Source of the DNA: Collinsella sp. | Lineage (GTDB): Bacteria > Actinomycetota > Coriobacteriia > Coriobacteriales > Coriobacteriaceae | Assembly: GCA_019419555.1 (NCBI GenBank) | Contig: DXZR01000001.1 | Span: 50,260-114,259 of the forward strand | Length of the DNA stretch: 64,000 nucleotides | Reading direction: 5' to 3' | In this document: piece by piece, positions 23,876 through 30,774 of the stretch | How the letters are laid out: every line of letters begins with the position of its first letter | Numbering within the stretch: the stretch's first letter is position 1 | Notes under the pieces: generated by a model | The model's database searches: none | The model's input: the letters and a program-made list of their open reading frames with translations, nothing else | What the model was told of the DNA's origin: nothing | Made by a program: the position numbers and the translations under genes

Positions 23876-24358
23876 ATGACTCAACCCAAGATTCTTCTCG
23901 CACGCATCGACGACCGTTTCATTTACGGACAAGACGTTGAGCTGTGGAACGAAGCCGTGGGTTCCAACCTTGTCCTAATCGTCAACGATGAGATCGCGGC
24001 AGATTCGCGCCAATGGGCACCCATGAGGGTGGCGGCGCCAGAAGGCGTTTGGACGCGGTTTTTCTCGGTGCAAAGGACCATCGACGTCATTCATACCGCA
24101 ACGCCTCGCCAATTGATTCTGATCATGGTGGCCTCACCCTCCGATGCGCTCGCGCTGGTTAAGGGCGGTGTGCCGATCACCAAGATCAGCATTGGTCATA
24201 TGCAGGCAGGGGAGGGCAAGCGTCCCGCAACGCCCGCAGTTGCCGTAGACGACACAGACGTCGCTGTTCTCAGAGAGCTGCAAAAGCTCGGCATAGAACT
24301 AGAAATCCGCTATCTCCCCAGTTCCGCCCCCGACCCCATCGGCAATCTGTTCAACTGA
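23876..24358 (+). CDS. PTS mannose-family EIIB-like protein lacking the active-site His
   Basis: 160 aa. The fold is clear: KILLARIDDRFIYGQDVE (~residues 5-22), IVNDEIAADSRQWAPMRVAAP, ILIMVASPSDALALVKGGVP and KISIGHMQAGEGKR. In active EIIB proteins the motif reads R-I-D-D-R-L-I-H-G-Q; here the phosphorylated His is Tyr17 (TTTACG). It stands alone without EIIA, EIIC or EIID. I start at MTQPKILL because the upstream extension is not conserved-looking. It is either a non-catalytic regulator or a decaying gene. The rest of the sequence is uninterrupted. Confidence 0.85.
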   Translation: MTQPKILLARIDDRFIYGQDVELWNEAVGSNLVLIVNDEIAADSRQWAPMRVAAPEGVWTRFFSVQRTIDVIHTATPRQLILIMVASPSDALALVKGGVPITKISIGHMQAGEGKRPATPAVAVDDTDVAVLRELQKLGIELEIRYLPSSAPDPIGNLFN

Positions 24359-24423
24359 TCCCTTGGGGACGGAGGAAAACGGATCATTTTGCCTTCGTAG
24401 GGGATCTGTGTGGCGCTGTCCGC

Positions 24424-24577
24424 CAAAACTATGCCGGTTTACTACGATGAATTGCTTATCGCCGAGCATGCCAAATTTGCAGAGAATAAAACCGCAGGTA
24501 GACGAGTTGCTAATTTTTTATAAACCAGCGCGTGGTCGGACATAGTGGGTTCATCGTAGTAATTCGGCATAGTTTTG
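24424..24577. repeat. MITE-like element with 28-bp terminal inverted repeats
   Basis: 24424-24451 and 24550-24577 are inverted copies of CAAAACTATGCCG-NN-TTACTACGATGAA with two mismatches, 98 bases apart. Each arm contains an ATG and both read MPxYYDE inward: the plus strand encodes MPVYYDELLIAEHAKFA..., 31 codons; the minus strand encodes MPNYYDEPTMSDHALVY..., about 40 codons. No clear target-site duplication is seen. It accounts for most of the 326-base gap; the remainder holds a GC hairpin (24630-24660) and nothing else. Confidence 0.8.
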
Positions 24578-24684
24578 TTATGTCACCAATTCGGTGGCAT
24601 CGAAAAGAAGGATTTAGGCATGAAGCAGCGCCCGTCGGCGGTGGTGCCGGCGGGCGTTGCTGTGCGAGATGTCGCGTTGTGGGC

Positions 24685-25737
24685 CTAGTGCCTCATAAAG
24701 TGGTATTCGATCATATTGCTGTAGGGGTGACCCGGACCCACAATGCCCTGCGGGAACAGCGGCTGGTGCGGCGTGTCGGGGTACATCTCGGCCTCGAGGG
24801 CAAAGCCGGCGCCCCAGCCATAGTTGGCATCGTCCTTGGCGTGCTCGTCGCCCAGCCAGTTGCCGGTGTAGAGTTGCACGCCCGGGGCGGTGGTGTAGTA
24901 GTCCAGCTCACGACCGGTCCACATCTCCTCGACATGTAGGGCGCGACGCAGGTTGCGGCCGTACTGATAGCCATCGATGCACAGGCAGTGATCGTAGCCA
25001 CGGGCCTGCTTAATCTGCGGGTCGTCGGCCTCCATGCCGGGTGCGACGGGGCGCAGCTCGCGAAAGTCAAACGGTGTTCCCTCGACCGGAGCGATTTCGC
25101 CGGTGGGGATGTTCTGCTCGTTAATGGGCAAGTAGTGGGCAGCGTTGGCGATAAAGAAGTGCTCACAGTCCATGCCGGCGTTATGGCCGGCAAGGTTAAA
25201 GTACGTGTGGTTGGTCATGGACACGTAGGTGGCGCGGTCGCTCTCGCAACCATACTCGATGCGGAAGACTCCGGTGCGCGTAACGGTAAACACAGCCGTA
25301 AAGATTCGGTTGCCGGGCAGGCCCAGCTCGCCATCCTTAAGCGAGGTGGTCATGCGCACGGCGTTGTGAGTCTCGTCGAGCTCAACGTCCCATACGCGCT
25401 TGTGCAGACCATGCTCAAGATCGCTGTGCAGGTTGTTGACGCCTTCGTTGGCCGGCATATGCCAGTCCGTGCCGTCGATGGTGATCGTGGCGCCCGCGGT
25501 GCGGTTTGCCACGGGGCCGATGGTCGCGCCAAAGCAGGCGGGGTTGTCAAAGTAATCCTCGAGCTTATCGAAGCCCAGCACCACATCGCGCACGTTGCCG
25601 GGAATGTCGGGCACATCGATACCCAGCACGGTGGCGCCATAGTCCATAATGCGAACGCAGATCTCGGGCCCGTTGAGGGTGTAACGATGAACGGGGGTAC
25701 CGCACGGCGCGGTGCCGAAAAGCTCGGAAGTGATCAT
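24685..25737 (-). CDS. galM: Galactose mutarotase (aldose 1-epimerase)
   Basis: 350 aa cytosolic enzyme interconverting alpha and beta galactose. Motifs: MDYGATVLGIDVPD, CFGATIGPVANRTAGA with the N-R substrate contacts, NNLHSD, SMTNHTYFNLAGH (catalytic His in N-H-T-Y-F-N-L) and GVQLYTGNWLG; the catalytic Glu is probably in GFALEAEMYPD. The ATG at 25737 follows AGGAACC; the frame upstream has no good start. It is divergent from the DeoR/LacR-like regulator and feeds both the galK-galT and lactose routes. Confidence 0.93.
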   Translation of the reverse strand: MITSELFGTAPCGTPVHRYTLNGPEICVRIMDYGATVLGIDVPDIPGNVRDVVLGFDKLEDYFDNPACFGATIGPVANRTAGATITIDGTDWHMPANEGVNNLHSDLEHGLHKRVWDVELDETHNAVRMTTSLKDGELGLPGNRIFTAVFTVTRTGVFRIEYGCESDRATYVSMTNHTYFNLAGHNAGMDCEHFFIANAAHYLPINEQNIPTGEIAPVEGTPFDFRELRPVAPGMEADDPQIKQARGYDHCLCIDGYQYGRNLRRALHVEEMWTGRELDYYTTAPGVQLYTGNWLGDEHAKDDANYGWGAGFALEAEMYPDTPHQPLFPQGIVGPGHPYSNMIEYHFMRH

Positions 25738-25902
25738 TTGGTTCCTAACATCGAGGTATTTCCGACAAACTGTAGCGCGAACAGGTGAGATTATCACTAC
25801 ACCCCACTAAAGCAGGGGGTATTTTTCTCAAAAAAGTGATGATTGGAGCTGTGCTGGCGTTGATTTTTGACGCGCACGAGTCTGATACAATTTGTTCGTT
25901 AC

Positions 25903-25915
25903 TGTTTGAATGATA
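25903..25915 (+). promoter_or_regulatory. Candidate LacR/DeoR-type operator upstream of the regulator gene
   Basis: TGTTTGAATGATA matches 12 of 13 positions with TGTTTGAATGTTA at 50876-50888 in front of lacF. It lies in the galM-regulator intergenic region, after a TACAAT -10-like box (25886-25891). Confidence 0.45.
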
Positions 25916-25943
25916 TGTGCGCAAAGAACGGCGAGGATTCATC

Positions 25944-26708
25944 GTGATTAAGGCGGAGCGACAGGATAAGGTTCGTCAGCTGCTCGAGGAACAGGGCACG
26001 GTCTCGGTCAAGGAGATCTCGGACGCACTGGGCGTCTCGGATATGACGATCCGCCGCGATCTTGAGGAGCTTGCGAGCCTAGGTGAGATTGAGCGCGTGC
26101 ACGGTGGAGCCCGTAGCGCGCAGGGCCGTCCACATGCTATGTTGCGCCACGAGTATTCGCACAGCGAAAAGCGTACCAAGCATGCCGAGGAAAAGCTGCA
26201 GATCGCGCGCCGCGCCGTTGAGCTCATCGAGGAGGGCTCGACCATCTTTTTGGGTACGGGCACCACGGTTGAGCAGATGGCCTCGATGCTGCCGGCGTTT
26301 CGCCTGCGCATCGTGACCAATTCGCTTTCGGTGTTTAACTTGCTTGAGGCGCGCGAAGACTGCGACCTGTGCCTCGTGGGCGGCATGTACCGTCGCCGCA
26401 CCGCCGCTTTTGTGGGACCAACGGCCGAGGATACCCTGCGTGCGTTGGGCATCGACGCGGCGTTTATCGGCGCCAACGGCATTCTGGATGGCGATGTGTC
26501 TACGTCCAATATGGACGAGGGCCGTATCCAGCAGCTCGCCTTTAGCAAGGCAGACTCGCGCTACTTGATCGCCGATTCAAGCAAGATCGGCAAGCGCGAC
26601 TTCTACACCTTCTGCCGCCTGGACAGCTTGGACGCCGTGGTGTGCGAGCCGGGCATCGCCGCCGAGAATCGCGCCGCCATCGAGGAGCACACGCAGATCA
26701 TTTGCTAG
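25944..26708 (+). CDS. DeoR-family transcriptional regulator (LacR/FruR-like)
   Basis: 254 aa. An N-terminal DeoR HTH (RQDKVRQLLEEQGTVSVKEI, then GVSDMTIRRDLEELASLG with the R-R-D-L signature, ~residues 3-55) precedes the sugar-phosphate-binding domain (FLGTGTTVEQMA, IVTNSLSVFNLL, GGMYRRRTAAFVGP, IADSSKIGKRDF). LacR of lactic acid bacteria, from this family, senses tagatose-6-P and represses lac genes. Adjacent galM and the shared operator-like sequence before lacF point that way. GTG start after GAGG; nine more codons upstream are possible. Confidence 0.9.
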   Translation: MIKAERQDKVRQLLEEQGTVSVKEISDALGVSDMTIRRDLEELASLGEIERVHGGARSAQGRPHAMLRHEYSHSEKRTKHAEEKLQIARRAVELIEEGSTIFLGTGTTVEQMASMLPAFRLRIVTNSLSVFNLLEAREDCDLCLVGGMYRRRTAAFVGPTAEDTLRALGIDAAFIGANGILDGDVSTSNMDEGRIQQLAFSKADSRYLIADSSKIGKRDFYTFCRLDSLDAVVCEPGIAAENRAAIEEHTQIIC

Positions 26709-26749
26709 CTATCGCTGCGGGAGATCGGACCAAGTATTCAGTTTGTGGG

Positions 26750-27055
26750 CTAGACCAGGCGGCCGTAGTCCTGTGACTGATGAAAGACATGGGCGATATA
26801 GATCGTATCGCGCTCAAACTTGTAAAGACACACGTATTTGTTGACGGTAAACGATCGATAATTGCGTGCCGCCAGCTCTCGTATGTGGGAGAGGGGCCGT
26901 AGGAGCGGCTGCTCGCGAAGCAGATCAAGCTGATATTCAAACTCAGCAACAAAATTGCCTGCTGCACGTGGGTTCATAAGGATTTGAGCAAGGTATCTGA
27001 CAATAGCCTCGTATTCATATTGTGCGCTTTCGAGTATTACGACGTTATAGGCCAT
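26750..27055 (-). CDS. RelE/ParE-family toxin
   Basis: 101 aa: MAYNVVILESAQYEYEAIVR, LLREQPLLRPLSHIRELAAR and NYRSFTVNKYVCLYKFERD, ending TIYIAHVFHQSQDYGRL. This is the compact RelE/ParE fold with its basic second half and closing aromatic/His segment. The start overlaps the antitoxin gene by 11 bp, the normal antitoxin-first order. It probably cleaves mRNA at ribosomes or poisons gyrase; sequence cannot decide. Confidence 0.88.
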   Translation of the reverse strand: MAYNVVILESAQYEYEAIVRYLAQILMNPRAAGNFVAEFEYQLDLLREQPLLRPLSHIRELAARNYRSFTVNKYVCLYKFERDTIYIAHVFHQSQDYGRLV

Positions 27056-27311
27056 ATTTGTCTCGTATCGCGGTCGCGAAGGAGTCGTAGTCGCTGTAGT
27101 CGCCTTGCGATATCTCGTCTTCTGCCAACATCATACGAGACAGCAGCTTGGCTTTGGCGATTTCGTCTTGCATGAGACGATACTGGTCGCTGCTGATGCA
27201 GTGCATGGCCTCATAGCCGTTCTTAGTTACGGTGACGTCGCGCTCGGACTCAACAAGCGCGGTAAATGCAGCGGTGTCCTTCATGTCTCGGACGGGCACA
27301 CAGGTGGGCAT
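27045..27311 (-). CDS. Phd/YefM-like antitoxin
   Basis: 88 aa with AAAGGAGGT before the ATG. MPTCVPVRDMKDTAAFTALV, ERDVTVTKNGYEAMHCISSD and QYRLMQDEIAKAKLL match the Phd/YefM fold (N-terminal DNA-binding part with V-T-K-N-G-x-x-A). The acidic C-terminus (EDEISQGDYSDYDSF) would wrap the toxin. Autorepression at its own promoter is normal for the family. Confidence 0.88.
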   Translation of the reverse strand: MPTCVPVRDMKDTAAFTALVESERDVTVTKNGYEAMHCISSDQYRLMQDEIAKAKLLSRMMLAEDEISQGDYSDYDSFATAIRDKYGL

Positions 27312-27375
27312 AGGTACCTCCTTTGCGTTGGGACACAATTGTACCACGCCTTGACAAGAATTCGGTACCGTCAAA

Positions 27376-27392
27376 TTGTCTCAATCTGTAAC
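27376..27392. repeat. Solitary half-unit of the interspersed palindromic repeat
   Basis: TTGTCTCAATCTGTAAC matches the left arm of the repeat units at 36055, 40858 and 45867. No right arm follows. Confidence 0.75.
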
Positions 27393-27425
27393 GGGTGGGT
27401 GTGATCGGAGAGTCTGAGGGTCTTT

Positions 27426-27665
27426 ATGGGTGGAGCAAACGGCGTGACATGCGCTGTTGAATCCGTACGCCCGCTTGCGTTTTCGAGTGAAGAGGCAGCA
27501 AAGTTGATTGGCGTAAGCGCGAAGACCCTTGCAAATTGGCGCTGTCCTAGTAAGGGGCCGGAGTACATTCGCCTCGGCAAATCCTCGCGATCCCATGTTC
27601 TTTATTGTTACGATGATCATGAGGCTTGGCTGCACTCTCTGCGCCAGCAGGCCAAGGTAAATTGA
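27426..27665 (+). CDS. Small helix-turn-helix protein
   Basis: 79 aa. AFSSEEAAKLIGVSAKTLAN and WRCPSKGPEYIRLGKSSRSH form the excisionase/MerR-like HTH plus wing (PSKGPxYIRLGK is characteristic). GAGGG lies upstream of the ATG. No integrase is nearby, so it may be left from an excised element that brought parts of this defence island. Confidence 0.75.
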   Translation: MGGANGVTCAVESVRPLAFSSEEAAKLIGVSAKTLANWRCPSKGPEYIRLGKSSRSHVLYCYDDHEAWLHSLRQQAKVN

Positions 27666-28004
27666 TTGATAGCTGTTGGGCGCGGACAATATCGTTTGGA
27701 CGGGTATAGCATGGTTCCATGCTCCGCGTTGCTAATTGCGCCGCTGCGTCATTTGTGAAATGGAATGATTGATGATGGAGAGGCGTGAGGTTCTCGGCTT
27801 GCCGCTTTTCACTTGGACTAATGACTGCGGCGGCAGAAAAATGTCCTGGCGAACGACTATCGTATAGAACGCAGCGGTGGTTAGATGGGTCTTCGCGGTT
27901 TGAGTGGTACATGGATTGTCGGATGTGGGAGACGTGAGAAACCCATGGTTTGGGGCAAGGTTGCTATTCTGACGAGTTTATCTCTTCATCCCTGTGGCAA
28001 AATG
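27666..28004. other. Non-coding stretch upstream of the restriction-modification genes
   Basis: 339 bases without a credible gene. I see only a small GCATGGTTCCATGC hairpin at 27709-27722 and no good terminator. Short frames on both strands lack an RBS and protein-like composition. It ends in the methyltransferase operator. Confidence 0.5.
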
Positions 28005-28019
28005 AGGACATATTGTCCT
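28005..28019. promoter_or_regulatory. Operator of the SsoII-type restriction-modification system
   Basis: AGGACATATTGTCCT is a perfect palindrome apart from its centre, 23 bases before the methyltransferase ATG. From memory, the operator bound by the N-terminal HTH of M.SsoII is AGGACAAATTGTCCT, which differs at one central base. The adjacent methyltransferase carries the same kind of HTH, so autorepression is very likely. Confidence 0.8.
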
Positions 28020-28042
28020 GTTATCTATCCAGAAGGTGCGTC

Positions 28043-29215
28043 ATGCAATTATCAGCAGATGAGGTAAAGGCCAAGAGACAGGAGCTCGGCTTGACTCAGA
28101 AGGAATTCGCCGCTGCCCTAGGCATGGGCCCCAACGGCGAGCGAACGGTGCGCCGCTGGGAGGCAGGCGAAACAAGGCCCACCGCAGCCGAGTCGAAGTA
28201 CATCTCCACCCTCGGCCATCGCGCCCCCTTTGCACCCGCAGGGGAGGGGAAGCCTGCCTTCACCTTCATCGACCTGTTCGCGGGCATCGGCGGGATCCGC
28301 ATGCCGTTCCAGGAGCTGGGCGGCAGGTGCGTCTTCTCCTGCGAGTGGGATAAGTTTGCGCAGAAGACCTACCGCATGAACTACGGCGAAACCCCGGCGG
28401 GGGACATCCGTGAGGTCGCCGCTTCAGACATCCCCGACTTCGACGTGCTGCTCGCTGGCTTTCCATGCCAGCCGTTCTCGCTTGCGGGTGTGTCCAAGAA
28501 GCGCTCCCTTGGTCGCGCTACGGGCTTCGAAGACAAGACGCAGGGCACGCTCTTCTTCGAGGTTGCACGCATCCTGAACGAGAAGCGCCCGAAGGCGTTC
28601 CTGCTCGAGAACGTGAAGAATCTGATCAGTCACGACAGGGGCAGAACGTTCGACGTCATCATGCAGGTCCTCCAGGACGAGCTCGGTTACCACGTTCACT
28701 ACAAGGTTCTGGACTCCAAGGGTTGGACATGCCAGCACCGCGAGCGCATCTACATTGTTGGCTTTCGCGACGATGTGGAGTTCTCTTGGGACGACCTCGA
28801 CTGCCCGAACAGTGGTCAGAAAGCCGCGGAGATTCTGGAGGAGGATGCGGACGCGAGGTACGTGCTCTCCGACAAGCTGTGGTCATATTTGAAAGCATAC
28901 AAGGCCAAGCACGAGGCCGCCGGCAACGGGTTCGGCTACGGTCTTATCACTCCATCGGACACCACGAGGACGCTCTCCGCACGCTATCATAAGGACGGTA
29001 GTGAGATCTTGGTCTCGCGCGGCGAGGGCGAGAACCCCCGTAAGCTGACCCCTAGAGAGTGCGCGCGCTTGCAGGGATTTCCCGACCGGTTCATAATCCC
29101 GGTCTCCGACACACAGGCCTACCGCCAGTTCGGCAATTCGGTGACGGTCCCTGTAATACGGTCGGTGGCCAAGCTCATGATGGGAGCGTGTCAGGATGGA
29201 TTACGGGGCGCTTAG
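28043..29215 (+). CDS. DNA cytosine-5 methyltransferase with N-terminal HTH (SsoII-like)
   Basis: 390 aa. Residues ~5-50 (KAKRQELGLTQKEFAAALG, ERTVRRWEAGETRP) form an XRE-type HTH. The C5 motifs follow in order: I FIDLFAGIGGIR, IV GFPCQPFSLAG (nucleophile Cys142), VI FLLENVKNL, VIII CQHRERIYIVGF, IX RECARLQGFPDRF, X QFGNSVTVPVI. The closest known type is M.SsoII/M.Ecl18kI, which methylates within CCNGG and represses its own gene. Start chosen at the ATG behind AAGG and just downstream of the operator. Confidence 0.93.
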   Translation: MQLSADEVKAKRQELGLTQKEFAAALGMGPNGERTVRRWEAGETRPTAAESKYISTLGHRAPFAPAGEGKPAFTFIDLFAGIGGIRMPFQELGGRCVFSCEWDKFAQKTYRMNYGETPAGDIREVAASDIPDFDVLLAGFPCQPFSLAGVSKKRSLGRATGFEDKTQGTLFFEVARILNEKRPKAFLLENVKNLISHDRGRTFDVIMQVLQDELGYHVHYKVLDSKGWTCQHRERIYIVGFRDDVEFSWDDLDCPNSGQKAAEILEEDADARYVLSDKLWSYLKAYKAKHEAAGNGFGYGLITPSDTTRTLSARYHKDGSEILVSRGEGENPRKLTPRECARLQGFPDRFIIPVSDTQAYRQFGNSVTVPVIRSVAKLMMGACQDGLRGA

Positions 29216-30413
29216 CAGCTACTTCGACGGCGCGGTCTCGAAGACCCTCGCGGACGTCGATATCGACGCAGGTAGGAGTAATCAGCACGAGTTCAACGGC
29301 ACGCTGCCGCTGAGGTCGCTGTTCGGTGACGACGACATCCGCGACATCCGCACCACGTTCGCCTACATGTGCGACGAGGCGGAGCCGGAGATGTGCGACG
29401 GGACCGTGACTTGGTACGATGCGCGCCGCAAACATCCCACGAGAACCGAGTACCGTCTCTACTACAAGGACAACCCCGCCATCAGGCAGGCATCCGCTGG
29501 CGACCTCATGGTGGTCGCCAACTCCGATGACCTCGGGCTGCTCATCATCTTCGCTAAAAAAGGCTCGACCATCGAGTCGCAGCTGAGGTGGCTGTTCGGC
29601 TTCGAGGAGCCCGACCGCTCGGGCTATGCCGTATCAAAGGGCGAGCGCAACCGTATCGGTGCGGTGGCCTCGCGCATCCTCGGCATGATTGGTATCGAGA
29701 CGCGCGCTCCCTTGAGCGCGGATATCTACTTGGACGATATGGTCAAGAGGTTTGGACATACGTTTCCGAAGGGCATCGACTTTACGGAGTACTCCATCTC
29801 AACCCTTGAAGGTCTCGACTGGGCGGATGACCCCGATCGAAGCCTGCTCGCGTGCTACGAGCGCGAGGAATTGCTGTTCAAGGTGTTTGAGCGCCATCTG
29901 CTTGAGAGAGACCTTGCGCCCTATTTGAACGGCCAGCTCGACGTCGACGGCATTCTGAAGACCACCATGTCGACCTTCCAGCGCAGGAAGTCCCGCGCGG
30001 GCACAGCGTTCGAGCACCAGCTTGAGTTCCTGTTCAAGGGTAGGGGAATCCGATACTCCGCACAGCCCTACACCGAGGGAAAGTCGAAGCCGGACTTCAT
30101 TTTTCCGTCAATCGAGTGCTACCGGGATGAGGGGTTCCCCTCCTCGAGCCTTACGATGCTCGGTGCGAAGACGACCATCAAGGAGCGCTGGAGGCAGGTG
30201 CTCGAGGAGGCGAACCGCATCGAGCGTAAGCACCTTATCACGCTGGAGCCCGCCGTGAGCGTGGACTACACGAACGCCATGCGTGACAGCAAGCTCCAGC
30301 TCGTCATCCCCTCCCAGCTTTTCCCCACCTACACGCCTTCACAGCAAGAATGGCTCATGGATGTGGGAGGCTTCTGCGAGATGGTCGAGGAGAGGCAACG
30401 GGTACTTGACTAG
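29196..30413 (+). CDS. EcoRII-like type IIE restriction endonuclease
   Basis: 405 aa, overlapping the methyltransferase by 20 bp. The N-terminal ~200 residues correspond to the EcoRII effector domain. The C-terminal nuclease holds RKSRAGTAFEHQLEFLF, KSKPDFIFPS, ECYRD and AKTTIKERWRQVLEEAN. Candidate catalytic residues Arg264, Glu273, Asp300, Tyr309 and Lys325 have nearly the spacing I recall for EcoRII (262, 271, 299, 308, 324). Expected target is CCWGG or a close relative. Type IIE enzymes need a second site copy as effector. Confidence 0.9.
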   Translation: MDYGALSSYFDGAVSKTLADVDIDAGRSNQHEFNGTLPLRSLFGDDDIRDIRTTFAYMCDEAEPEMCDGTVTWYDARRKHPTRTEYRLYYKDNPAIRQASAGDLMVVANSDDLGLLIIFAKKGSTIESQLRWLFGFEEPDRSGYAVSKGERNRIGAVASRILGMIGIETRAPLSADIYLDDMVKRFGHTFPKGIDFTEYSISTLEGLDWADDPDRSLLACYEREELLFKVFERHLLERDLAPYLNGQLDVDGILKTTMSTFQRRKSRAGTAFEHQLEFLFKGRGIRYSAQPYTEGKSKPDFIFPSIECYRDEGFPSSSLTMLGAKTTIKERWRQVLEEANRIERKHLITLEPAVSVDYTNAMRDSKLQLVIPSQLFPTYTPSQQEWLMDVGGFCEMVEERQRVLD

Positions 30414-30451
30414 GCCGGGACAATAAGAGCGTTGAGGCGGCGCGCAAGCGC

Positions 30452-30757
30452 ATGACCATCCTGAAGGGCTCCGAAAAGATTGTGGCATCGCTCAATCAGT
30501 TCGGCGTTGTCCGGCGCGTGAGGCGGGGGCACTACGTGATTGCAGAGCCCATCGAACTGAATGACGAGCTTACGCGGTTTTTGGTCTTTGCCGACATGCT
30601 GGTAAACCGGTCGAGTTACCGGACGTTCCTGGAACTGCAGGACGTGGCCGAGTTGTTTCCGTTCGCGTGCCGTGTGAGCAAGGAGGGACTTGTGGCTGAC
30701 GAGCGGTTCGAGGTGAACAACTTCGGCGGGGAGTTCTCGGTGGGGATACGGGAGTAG
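30452..30757 (+). CDS. Hypothetical protein after the endonuclease
   Basis: 101 aa, not recognised; it begins 38 bases after the endonuclease stop. It reads MTILKGSEKIVASLNQFGVV, RRVRRGHYVIAEPIELNDEL and ends FEVNNFGGEFSVGIRE. The frame is open upstream without a better start. Soluble mixed fold by eye. The minus-strand frame over the same DNA is rich in His and Arg and looks like a shadow. Confidence 0.5.
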   Translation: MTILKGSEKIVASLNQFGVVRRVRRGHYVIAEPIELNDELTRFLVFADMLVNRSSYRTFLELQDVAELFPFACRVSKEGLVADERFEVNNFGGEFSVGIRE

Positions 30758-30774
30758 GAGAGTACAGGTCACTC

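Noticed and set aside
24363..24545. 60-codon plus frame after the EIIB gene
   Set aside because: No RBS and overlaps the inverted-repeat element; no protein-like pattern.
30410..30772. Minus-strand 120-codon frame opposite the gene at 30452
   Set aside because: His/Arg/Pro-rich with no RBS; the plus frame follows the endonuclease operon direction and has a more natural composition.
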